Below, piece after piece: positions 11,568 to 22,225 of a DNA stretch of 64,000 bases (its first letter is position 1; each line of letters begins with the position of its first letter). Position numbers and translations under genes: made by a program. The notes under the pieces are model-generated. The model had not been told where the DNA came from and searched no databases. It saw only the letters and a program-made list of their open reading frames with translations. The stretch spans positions 15,647,001 to 15,711,000 of the forward strand of contig OX940866.1 of the NCBI GenBank assembly GCA_954871525.1, written 5' to 3'. The DNA is from Parietaria judaica. Its lineage: Eukaryota > Streptophyta > Magnoliopsida > Rosales > Urticaceae.

Positions 11568-11578
11568 TGGTATCAGAG
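11568..11578 (+). other. Primer binding site (tRNA-Met type)
   Basis: TGGTATCAGAG lies three bases after the LTR end. This is the standard initiator-tRNA-Met primer site of many plant copia and chromovirus elements. Confidence 0.85.
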
Positions 11579-11683
11579 GAAGGTTCGCCTATCGTCACCG
11601 TATACACATGCTAGCTGACCTTGGATTACCCGCAAGTAAGTGATTTTATTTCATTCTTCCTTTAACTAACTAGTATTAAGTAC

Positions 11684-12789
11684 ATGTATATGCAGATTAT
11701 GGATCCATCTTCATCTCGTCCTCCTCCGACGGGAGATGCAGGCGCACGGGCAAATGATTTCCAAGTATCGCCTCCACATGTCGAGGCTAATACTGGGAAT
11801 CAGATGCCGATGCGTCCTGTTCAAGATTCCATAATCGTTTACAGACAGTGCCGCCCAGTGTATTATGAAGGGCCAGGTACACCGGTGGCTACGTTTCTTC
11901 ATTATTCTGAGAGTACGCTGAGATCGTTGAGGATCCCAGAATCTCAGTATGTGGAGATTGTGACTTCACATCTTTGTGGTGTTGCTCTGAGATGGTGGAA
12001 TTCTTTGGGTGTAAATCTCGAGGAAATGTCATGGAACCTTTTCAAGGAACTGATCTTTGAAAGGTTCAATTTGAATGCAATGAGACTGAAGTTTGCTCGT
12101 CGGCTTCGTAACTGGAATTCAATTCTAGGTGAAACTATGTTGCAATACATCGATCGATTCACTCTCGAATTAATGAATGAGTGTCCGTACCTCTTTCCAA
12201 AGAATTACGTGATTTCACTTTATTGGCGGGGCTTACCTACTCACATCAGGGGTCTCTTGAGGTCACGTATGACCTACCAAAATATAAATGTTATGATGTC
12301 TGAGGCTGTATCGGTGGAACTTCGATATCAGAGAGAGCTAAACCTAGCAGTGGCTAATCCGGACGAAGGAGAATACTCAGAAGAAAATTCTGAAGATGAA
12401 CCGGACGAAGAAAGTGAAGCAGAACCAGAAGAAGAGCACGAAGTGGAACAAGCAGTACCGGAAGAAGTCCATGAAGTGGAACTAGAAGAACATGAAGGAG
12501 AGCCTGAATTAGATCCTGAAGGAGAACCGGGACAGAAGAAGAAGAAGAAGAAGAAGAAGAAGAAGAAGAAGAAGAAGAAGAAGAAGAAGAAGAAGAAGAA
12601 CCGTCAGAGCAAGAAGGAAATCAGGAAGTGGAACCGGAAGAAGACATGGAAGAAGAATTTGAAGAAGACCCGGAGGAGATCGATCCAGGAATGGTTGGTC
12701 TGGAACACGAACCGATGGAAGTGGATCCAGAAGTTGATCTAGAATCTGAAGTTGATAACCCCGACCAGAGTCCGGACGCTAACCACTAA
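11684..12789 (+). pseudogene. Additional gag-like ORF upstream of gag-pol, frameshifted in (GAA)n
   Basis: Starts at an ATG 106 bases after the PBS and reads as a capsid-like Gag domain: residues about 60-230 contain CGVALRWWNSLG, MSWNLFKELIFERFN and a Trp/Leu-rich helical pattern like the retrotransposon gag family. An acidic Glu/Pro-rich segment follows. The reading frame enters a (GAA)n tract as poly-Lys and stops at 12,742. In the GAA frame the same DNA encodes an acidic tail that continues to a TAA at 12,787-12,789, so the tract appears to have shifted the frame. No zinc knuckle or protease is present. A spacer of about 300 bases without an ORF separates it from the true gag. A second, knuckle-less gag ahead of gag-pol is unusual; function unknown. 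Confidence 0.65.
12534..12600 (+). repeat. (GAA)n microsatellite in coding sequence
   Basis: About 22 uninterrupted GAA/AAG triplets. It is the site where the frame of the extra gag-like ORF changes from acidic to poly-Lys. Confidence 0.95.
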
Positions 12790-13095
12790 GTGTTTGATGA
12801 GACGTTATAGAGAGCGTCAGGATATTTTTTTTCTTTTTGAAGAGATATTAGAATATCTCTGTTATATGACTATGTGAATAGCCTTTCGATGATATAGGAT
12901 GACTTGTGTGATATGTTTTGACGTGTTTTGGTTGTGCATAGTAGCAATGTAATTATAAGTTAAGTAATATGAATTATGATATTGTCTATCTTAGTTGTAC
13001 CATACCTTTTATAATTAGTTCGAAGAATTTAACAATGAAGCTTATTCATTTTATGTTATCAGAATACGGCTCGGTTACGAGACATAAATAATATC

Positions 13096-16000
13096 ATGGC
13101 AAGCACGAGCGGCCATCGAGGTCGTACTCGTAGTCTTGGCCTTGACCGAGAGCAGGTGAATGAAAATATCCCAGACAACGTTGCAGCGGGCCTTCAACGT
13201 CGAATAGATGAGCAGGCCACGCAAATTCGAGAGCTTATAGAGCAAATAAATGCCCAAAACGAAAGGCAGAGGAATGAAAATAGAGAAGCAGATGAGTCGA
13301 CGGAAGAACAAGAAGTACGCGAAGAAGGACAAGAAAGAGAGCAAGTTGATCCTTGTCAACGTGCCCAAATGCATAATGAACCTTTGTACGAGAGGTTCCG
13401 TCGAATGCGTGCTCCTGAATTTGGAGGAAACGTTGATCCTCTTGTGGCAGAAGAGTGGTTGTCGGATATCCAAGTCATTTATGACTTCATGGAACTTTCA
13501 GACTGGGAAAGGATCCTTTGCACCTCCTTTGTACTTAAATTCGAAGCCAGATACTGGTGGGATACCATTAAGCGGAGAAGGAATGTGGAACTTATGACTT
13601 GGCAGGACTTCGTGCAAGAGTTCAATCCAAAGTTTTATAACCCTGCAGCTATGAAGGCTCAAGTCGATGAGTTTAACAACATAAAGCAAGGGAACTTAAG
13701 CGTTTCAGAGGCGGTACACAAATTTGATAAACTCGCACGATTATGCCTGGATTTGGTGCCTACAGAGCGCGAAAGAGTGCGACGAATGATGAACATATTC
13801 CGGGGCGAGATATCGCTTCAGGTGGATAGCGGGGGATCTCCACCAACTACTGTTGGATATTGCGTTGATCGAGCCCTTTGTGCGGAATACCACTTGGCTC
13901 TGACTAAACAGGAACGCATGAGAGCCTTCGAAGCTCGTAAGACCAAGGTGCAAGGAAAACTCGGGGATTCGGGTCAAGGGAGAAACCCTAATTACAATAG
14001 GGACAGAGGCATCTCGATCGGTGGCCAAAGCTCAAAAAGGAAAATGGAGTCAGGATATGATGCCTCGTTTAAAAAGCTTCAAACGAACCGTCAAAATTTT
14101 AACAGAATTGTGGAGTTTCCACCATGTTTCAAGTGCGGGAAAAGGCACCCAGGACCGTGCAAGCCAAGGGGTGTCACGTGCTTTGCGTGCGGAGGACAAG
14201 GGCACTATGCTAATTGGTGCCCTAATAAGTTGAAGAATAATAATCAGGAGCGGATCGATGGACCTCGCAAAAATCAAGGTCGACTTGAAGCTCCACCGCT
14301 CAAGACCAATGCTCGAGTCTATGCTCTAACGCAGGGGGATGTTAATGCTGGAACTTCCAATGTAGTGACAGGTCAGCTTCTCGTTACCAAAGTTCTTGCT
14401 TCGGTATTATTTGACTCTGGTGCCACCCATTCGTTTGTCTCGCAAAAGTTCTCGAAAAAACTTAATAGGCCTAAAGACATGTTAGGAAATACTTTCTCTG
14501 TAGCTTTGCCTTCTGGGGAAGTAATGATGTCTTAATGTTGGTTTCGTATGGTACCTGTTAATATCGCTAATAGGGAACTGTCGGCTAATTTGGTTGTTCT
14601 TGAGATGCATGACTACGACGTCATTCTCGGGATGGATTTCCTGGAGAAATATGACGCCGCAATCTACTGTAAAAAGCATAAGGTCATTTTTCGTCCCGTT
14701 GGGGAACCAAAATTTGAATTTATAGGGCAACCCTCGAAGATAAGACCAAAGAGGTTGATATCGGCGATGAGAGCTCAACGAATGCTGAGGGAAAGGTGTT
14801 CTGGATATTTGGCTCATGTAGTTGATACGGTAAGAGAGTCTAAAGAACGTACTCAATTACGAGATGTCCCGATTGTTTGCGATTATCCAGAAGTATTTCC
14901 TGAAGACCTTCCGGGATTACCTCCAGACCGGGCGATGGAGTTTGAGATTGAAGTTCTTCCCGGGACAGCTCCTATTTCCAAAGCACCATATAGGATGGCT
15001 CCGGCGGAGTTGAAGGAATTACAAGTTCAGCTTCAAGATCTTCTTGATAAGGGAATTATTCGTCCAAGTCACTCGCCATGGGGAGCTCCAGTTCTTTTTG
15101 TGAAAAAGAAGGACAGGTCTCTTCGCATGTGCATTGACTACCGAGGGCTTAATAATGTAACTGTGAAAAATAAGTATCCACTTCCAAGGATAGATGACCT
15201 CTTTGATCAATTACGTGGGGCAACAGTGTTTTCAAAGATTGATTTACGATCTGGGTATCATGAACTAAGGGTCAAAGGAAGTGATGTGCCGAAGACTGCC
15301 TTCCAAACTCGATACGGCCATTATGAATTTTTGGTCATGTCGTTTGGCTTAACCAACGCTCCCGCAGTTTTCATGGAACTCATGAATCGTGTCTTTAGTG
15401 AGTATTTAGATAAGTTTGTCATTGTTTTTATCGATGACATCCTTATTTATTCAAAAACTAAAGAGGAACACGAAGAGCATTTACGAATGGCCTTAAAAGT
15501 TCTAAAGGACCACGAACTTTATGCAAAATTCTCTAAATGTGAATTTTGGCTAGATCGTGTAGCTTTTCTTGGTCACGTGATTTCAGCTGAAGGTATTTCG
15601 GTCGATCCAGCGAAGATTCAAGCCGTTAATGAGTGGGCTCAACCAACCAATGCCACCGAAGTAAGAAGCTTTTTGGGATTTGCTAGTTATTATCGACGGT
15701 TCGTGGAAGGATTTTCGAAGTTATCCGGCCCACTCACAGCCCTTACTCGGAAAAATAAGATATTTGAATGGTCAAACCAGTGTGAAGAAAGTTTTCAAGA
15801 GCTCAAGAAACGTCTTACAACGGCTCCTATACTTACAGTGCCTTCTGGTAAGGACGGATTCGACATCTATTGTGACGCGTCGAAAATGGGGTTAGGCGCC
15901 GTTCTTATGCAGAACAAAAAGGTCATTGCTTATGCTTCACGGCAATTAAAAGACTATGAGCGGAACTATCCTACTCATGACTTGGAGCTAGCAGATGTGG

Positions 16001-17556
16001 TGTTCGCTTTAAAGATTTGGCGACACCATCTCTATGGAGTTCATTGCAACATCTTTACGGATCACAAGAGCTTAAAGTACTTCTTCACTCAAAAGGAGTT
16101 GAATATGAGGCAACGGAGATGGCTAGAACTCGTGAAAGATTATGATTGCGAAATCCAGTACCACCCGGAAAAAGCCAATAAGGTAGCTGACGCATTGAGT
16201 AGAAAGTCAGCGACCACACTTGCGTCATTGGATGCACTGCCCCAACAACTTCAAAGGGAAATTCGCCAAATGGAGCTGGAGATTTGTGTTGGTAAGTTGG
16301 CAACGCTAACCTTATCACCATCTATCTTTAATGACATCAAGGCGTCTCAAGATTTGGATGAGACGCTGTCCAAAATTAAAGAGGCAACCTTATCGGGGAA
16401 CCGTCCTGACTTCAGTAAATCGGCCAATGGAACTCTCCTGTTCAAGAGGAGGCTTTGTATTCTAAAAAATGCCGAGCTAAGGAATCAAATTCTTTCTGAA
16501 GAGCACAAGACGCCGTACTCGGTCCACCCAGGGACCACGAAGATGTACAAAGACTTAAAACAGAAGTTCTGGTGGGTTGGAATGAAGAAAGATGTCGCTA
16601 GTTTCGTACAGCGGTGCTTGACTTGTCAAAAAGTTAAAGCGGAACATTAGCAGCCAGCTGGAGAGCTTCAACCCCTAGAAATACCGGAATGGAAATGGGA
16701 GCACATATCGATGGACTTCATTGTACGATTGCCTAAAACGACGAGTTGGCATGACGCAATTTGGGTAATCGTGGACCGGTTAACAAAGTCCGCCCATTTC
16801 TTGCCCATCAAGATCACAATTACGTTAGATCAGTTGGCTGGATTATATGTCAAGGAGATCGTACGTCTGCATGGGATCCCAACTTCCATAGTCTCTGATC
16901 GAGACACTCGTTTTACGTCACGATTCTGGAAGAATGTGCATAAAGAGTTGGGTACGAAGTTGAAGTTTAGTACAGCATTCCACCCGCAGACTGACGGCCA
17001 AACTGAGCGAACAAACCTGATTTTAGAAGATATGCTCCGAGCCTGCGTTTTGGACTTCAAGGGTTCATGGAGTAAATATCTACCCTTAATTGAGTTCGCT
17101 TATAATAATAGCTATTAGTCTACAATCAAAATGGCTCCTTATGAGGCTTTATACGGAAGAAAATGCCAGTCTCCAATCCACTGGTACGGAGCCGGTGAAA
17201 GTAAAATATTTAGCTCTGACTTTGTCGAGCAGGCCACCAAAGCGATTATATTAATCCGTCAACGTATGGAAGCGGCGCAAGCTCGACAAAAGAGCTACAC
17301 CGATCTACGAAGAAGACCGCTAGAATTCGAAGTGGGCGATGCTGTTTTTATTAAGGTGACACCCATGAAGGGTCTTAAGCGCTTTGGTAGAAAAGGAAAA
17401 TTAAGCCCGAGATACATTGGTCCATATGAAATCTTGGAGCGCGTTGGCAAGGTTTCCTATAAGCTTGCGCTCTCGCCGGATTTAGCAGCCGTTCATAACG
17501 TCTTTCATGTATCGATGTTGCGGAAGTATATATCGGATCCAACTCACATTCTCGAG
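13096..17556 (+). pseudogene. Chromovirus-like gag-pol with three in-frame stops, 3' truncated
   Basis: All pieces lie in one frame. Gag (from 13,096) has a capsid domain (MRAPEFGGNVDPLVAEEWL region) and zinc knuckle CFACGGQGHYANWC. Protease has the motif LFDSGATHSFVS at about 14,405-14,445. Stop 1 is TAA at 14,533-14,535. RT follows with [10 protein letters not shown] (about 15,430), RNase H with [13 protein letters not shown] (about 15,870) and an integrase zinc domain. Stop 2 is TAG at 16,648-16,650. The integrase core has MDFIVRLP, DRLTKSAHFLP and FHPQTDGQTERTN, then stop 3, TAG at 17,116-17,118. The integrase C-terminus is recognisable to HVSMLRKYI, ending at the break near 17,556. The element cannot make a full polyprotein. 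Stops 2 and 3 stand where related elements usually have Gln. Confidence 0.9.
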
Positions 17557-17598
17557 CGTAACAGATGTTTGTTTGCATTTCACAGATACCAATGTTTT
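17557..17598. other. Rearrangement junction with templated-looking filler
   Basis: Between the last recognisable gypsy base (about 17,556) and copia sequence (from about 17,599) lie about 42 bases. AGCGTAACAGATGT (17,555-17,568) also occurs at 17,625-17,638 inside copia. AGATACCAATG (17,584-17,594) is the inverted copy of CATTGGTATCT at 17,599-17,609 across a TTTT loop. Short direct and inverted copies of nearby sequence at a junction are typical of error-prone end joining. Confidence 0.65.
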
Positions 17599-20360
17599 CA
17601 TTGGTATCTACTTACTATTCCCACAGCGTAACAGATGTCTGGCCTAGTACACTGCATAGCATACATCAGACTTCCCACTGCTGAAGCATAGGGTATCAGC
17701 CTCATCTCGTCTTGCTCTTCCGGAGAAGTTGGGCACTGTTTCCTGCTAAGGAACACTCCATGTCTGGTTGGTAAGTTACCTCCCTTGGAGTTTGCCATTG
17801 CAAAATGTTCAAGCACCTTATCAATGTAAGCTGCTTGAGATAAGGCCAGAAGCCTGTTGTTGCGATCCCTAAAAATACGGATCCCAAGAACATAACTGGC
17901 TTCTCCCATGTCCTTCATTTGGAACTGTGTAGATAGCCACGCTTTCACGTCCGATAATCTCTTCACACTGTTTCTAATGAGAAGAATATCATCGACGTAT
18001 AGAACAAAAAAAAATTTCCACGGTATCGTCATTGAGCTTATAAATGCAGGCCTCGGTGACGTTTTGTATGAATCCATAGGTTTTGATGGTCTCATCAAAC
18101 CTTAGATTCCAGGATCTGGAAGCTTGCTTCAATCCATAGATGGATTTGAGTAATCTGCAAACCTTCCCTTCTTGACCCTGCTGCACGAACCCTTCTGGTT
18201 GGTCCATATAGATGTTCTCGTCAATGTACCCGTTCAGGAAAGCGGTTTTGACGTCCATCTGCCAAATCTCGTAATTGAGTCTACAGGCTATGGCCTTGAG
18301 AATCCGGATGGACTTAAACTTAGCGACTGGAGCGAAGGTCTCATCGAAATCAATACCTTCCCTCTGGGTAAAACCCTTTGCCACTAATCTAGCCTTGAAG
18401 GTTTCAACCTTCTCGTCCACTCCTCTCTTTCGCTGGTATACCCACTTACAGCCAATGGTTTTGAAGCCATCCGGTAAGTCTACAAGTTCCCAGACTTCAT
18501 TAAAATCCATTGATTCTATTTCTTGGTTCATTGCTTCCTGCCATTCTCCCTTATCAAGATCAACCATAGCTTCCTTGTAGCTTATGGGATCTTCATCACT
18601 AGTGTTTGTGACAGCTAGGTGAAATTCCAACTTGGTATGCTCGTAGCGTTCAACTGGTCTTTTGAACCTCCCACTACGTCTGAGCATCCCATGGTTCTGA
18701 TTTAGGACCGTGGTTTCTGCATTATCTTCGACAACAGGCACTGTTGGAGATATTGTGACATTGTCACCTGACAGCTCCTCGAGCACAACTTTGCTTCGAG
18801 GTTTGAAGTTCATCATATAGTCCTCTTCTAGAAATGTCGCATTTGTGGAAACAAACACTTTCTTGCTTTCCGGACTATAGAATAAACCTCCTTTTGTCTC
18901 TTTGGAATATCCTACAAACAGACATACTTCCGTTCGTGATTCCAACTTATTTCTGTTTCCAGTCCGTACATGTGCTGGACAACCCCATATTCTGTAATGT
19001 CGCAGATTTAGTATTCTGCCATTCCATAATTCTTGAGGTGTTTTTTAAACAGACTTTGACGGTACAACATTCAGAACGTTGGTTGGCGTCAGCAAAGCAT
19101 GTCCCCAGAATGAATTGGGAAGCGATGAATTGCTTAGGATTGCCCTTACCATTTCTAGTAAGGTCCTGGTTCTCCTTTCTGCTACACCATTTTGTTCCGG
19201 TGTGCCAGGAGCAGTCAATTGGGATACAATACCTTTCTCAATCAAGAGGTCACTGAACTCATGATCTAGGTACTCTCCTCCTCTATCTGATCGAAGAGAT
19301 TTTAATGATAGTCCAAGTTGTTTTTCAGCCTCTGCCAAAAATTCTCTGAATTTACCCAAGGTTTCAGATTTCTTAGCCATGAGGTAAACATAACCATATC
19401 TTGAATAGTCATCAATGAAGGTAACAAAATATTCAATTCCCCCTCTCGCCTGTATGTTCATAGGACCACATACATCAGTATGGACGAGTTTTAATGGTTT
19501 AGTGGCTCTTTGACCCTTTGCCGAAAAAAGGTCTTTCGGTCATTTTGGCCTCTATACAGGATTCGCAAACAGGCAAAGAACCGATTGTGAGTTCTTTAAG
19601 GGGTCCCTCCTTAACCAACCTGTTTAGATTAATATGACTCAATCTTAAGTGCCACTTGTAAGTTTGAACATCATTATCAATTTTGGGTTTTTTAATTGAC
19701 TTTGGAATTGCTAATTCAAACATTTCAGCATTCAAACAGCTCCCATAATTCGGTTTTAGAATATACAACCCATTTTCTGCTCTTGCAGTACAAATGTATA
19801 CACCATCTTTTGTGATGACCCAATGGGATCCACGAAAGTTCAAGGTGTATCCTTGTTTGTACAACAGAAAAGCTGAGAGTATATTCCTACAGACATTTGG
19901 ATAATAATATACATTATTAACAAATAGAAATTTGTTGCCAAATGTCAGTCGCAAATTCCCAACAGCTTTAGCTTGTAAGAACTCTCCGTTTCCTACTTTT
20001 AAAGTTGGTCCCTCATTTATCTCTTCTAATGAATCAAGAGACTGAAGAGAATTACATGCATGATCGTTAGCTCCTGAATCCAATATCCAGTTGAAGGATG
20101 CGTTCTCAATGAAACATGATGTCAATGTTGATAGTACTCCCATTCTGGAAGATTTCTTCCTGGTTTCCATTTATTCTTTTCCTCTTATTCATTGAGTTTA
20201 GAGCAATCCGTTCTGCCATTTCGAGTTTCTCTGAAGATCCGCTCATGGCCAGTTTGCTTAGGGATTTTGTGACATCAACCAGATTGCTTTGGTTTTGAGA
20301 CTTCAGCGTCATTGCAGAGATTTCCATATCTTGTTTGTCGGAAGACATTTTAACTGACAT
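17599..20360 (-). pseudogene. Copia gag remnant and pol, frameshifted
   Basis: The minus strand reads: a roughly 80-residue gag remnant from 20,360 with no capsid or zinc knuckle; protease with WILDSGANDHAC; GAG-pre-integrase domain with the WHLRLSH motif; integrase with FIDDYSRYGYVYLM and LRSDRGGEYL; RT with RLVAKGFTQREGIDF, MDVKTAFLNGYIDENI and LYVDDILLI; then the start of RNase H. Breaks: a frame change near 20,150 between gag remnant and protease, another near 19,503, a TAA near 19,045 in the integrase tail, and a frameshift at an A9 tract (18,006-18,014) just before the catalytic YVDD. The gene is clearly dead. The usual gag of several hundred residues has been lost almost entirely. Confidence 0.9.
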
Positions 20361-22206
20361 TGAAAAAGAAACTTATTAAACTTTATTATAGGTAGAATGT
20401 TTAAGTTAAAAAAAATTGATTCGAAATAGTTACATGATGCAAACATGTTCTGGGAAAACGTTAACAAAAACCCTTTAACTATTTCGTGATAATTTAACCG
20501 ACTGTACACGTCGTTGCCGTCCTTAAGGCATGGTCATACGAAGATGACTCGCGGTATCAACCGTGTATTTTGGTTAAACTAAGTTTTAGTCATAAACTTA
20601 ATTAATATTCATAACAGGAACTACCGAGTTCCTTATGAGTATTAACTATCACCATAGACGGTCGGGAAGCAACAACTTCCGTGCAAGCTTAACCCATTAT
20701 TTTCGGTTCTCGGGATCCTCTTGGAAACGTCGTCCTTAAGGAATGGTCATACGAAGATGACTCGCGGTCCATTTCCAAGATTTCTCCGTCCCCATATTCT
20801 TTTGGAACAATCACGGTGTCAAACCTTCCACAAGCACACCTTTCCTGAGGAGTGGTCACACGAAGGTGACTCGAGGCGGTGTGGTCAGCAGACCTTGTGA
20901 CAGTAATAATGGAGACCTTTTTTTATTTATTCTATACTTGCCATTGTTTTATAAAATAACGTTTTTAAATACTAAGTTATTTAAAACTTATTATAAACTT
21001 TCTATTAATGACACATTAAAAGTTTATATTTCGGCTTAATAAAGCCCTTATTTATAGTGTTTATTATTTCGTCGGTAGTGATAGGCCAATTCATACTTTC
21101 TCCAGGTAGATGGGAGGGGTCCTAACCGGTCACCCAGAAGTGGATGGTGAACCGGCCCCACTTTTGATTCCCTCTTCCTCAGACAAGATCGTATGATTGA
21201 GATTTTTCCGACTAGTAATAAGCACTTTTACATTTACTCTTTATTATTTATGTCTATCTTAATTTCGACATATTAATAATTATCAAAACATAGACACTAC
21301 GTTTACGGGTTATGAAAATAGGTTATAACAAATTATATCTATGATGAATATTTATAATTAGATATTAATGATACTTATTCACAAAAAATTATCATTAAAT
21401 CGATCTTAGGCCATATTAATAATCATTTATGAAATATAAAAATATGTCAATGATATCATTCCAAAGAATTATCATTCATATTTTAATATGAAATAAGACA
21501 ATATTATTTAAGCATTAAATAATATCCATATTTAATTTTATGAATTTTATAAAATAAGACAATGTTATTTATCCAGAAATAACATCCATATTTTATTTCT
21601 AATTAATTAAATATAATTAATTTAATTCATAATTTATTAATTTCAAAAATAATAATTAATATTAAATTTATTTAATCCACGGGTACCGGGTCGGATTAAA
21701 AATCCGGCCCATATTTTAAAAATTGCACGTGGGCCTTCCGGGCTTAAGCCCGGGCCCACATGCCCGTAGATTGTCCAACCCGAGCACGGGAAGTACCCTG
21801 GCAGCACGCTGCCATAGGGTTGGGCCGAAAGGCCCATTACCCTGCCCTATCGGGTTGGGCCGGCCCTGGACGCTGCCAGGCAGCGTCCTGCCCTTGCTCT
21901 GGTCGCTGCCAGCAGCAGCGGTTACTGGGCCCATAACCGAGGCCCACTCGGTTCGGCCCAGGGACAGGCAAGCCCAGGCAACGTCGCTGCCAGGGCAGCC
22001 CTCACCGAGAGCCCACGGGTTGGGCTACAATTGTAGCCCGGCCCATTACTCGGTCCGGTTTCGGGTCGGGTATATTTTTCTAATAAAAAATTAATATTTA
22101 AAATATCTAGAAATTAAAAAAAATCAATTTTAAAATATTAATTTATTCATCAAATAATTCGTTCTTTAAACCTTTAAATTAAATTACGTAAATATTTATC
22201 CTTGAA
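20361..22206 (-). other. Long untranslated leader of copia element
   Basis: About 1.85 kb between PBS and the gag remnant, without a plausible ORF. The part at about 21,725-22,060 is GC-rich with many GCTGCCAG and GGGTTGGGCC motifs. The rest is AT-rich and contains the three-copy motif listed separately. Some of it may be the decayed or replaced gag region. Confidence 0.55.
20519..20880. repeat. Dispersed 37-40 bp motif, three copies in copia leader
   Basis: The motif, starting GTCCTTAAGG and containing ATGGTCATACGAAGATGACT, occurs at 20,519-20,555 and 20,732-20,768, and more diverged at 20,841-20,880. The intervening DNA is unrelated, so this is not a simple tandem array. CCTTAAGG is self-complementary. 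Function unknown. Confidence 0.8.
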
Positions 22207-22223
22207 CCATGGCTCTAATACCA
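22207..22223 (-). other. Primer binding site of copia element
   Basis: The minus strand reads TGGTATTAGAGCCATGG two bases inside the LTR end at 22,226. It is complementary to initiator tRNA-Met with one common variant base and fixes the LTR boundary and orientation. Confidence 0.88.
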
Positions 22224-22225
22224 AT

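Larger units (their letters stand above)
10532..17556 (+). mobile_element. Ty3/gypsy chromovirus-like element, 3' end cut off
   Basis: Order on the plus strand: probable 5' LTR, tRNA-Met-type PBS, an extra gag-like ORF, then gag-protease-RT-RNase H-integrase in one frame interrupted by three stop codons. It ends abruptly at about 17,556 within the tail after integrase, where copia sequence in the opposite orientation begins. No 3' LTR is present. Domain content and the tRNA-Met primer fit chromovirus lineages such as Tekay/Del, although no chromodomain is visible before the break. Confidence 0.88.

Noticed and set aside
12534..12742. Lysine-rich C-terminal domain as a true protein feature
   Set aside because: Out-of-phase reading of a GAA microsatellite; the alternative phase continues a plausible acidic tail.
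21723..22094. Pro/Gly-rich ORF in the copia leader
   Set aside because: It arises from GC-rich repeated GCTGCC and GGGCC motifs without a homologue I recognise and is open on both strands.
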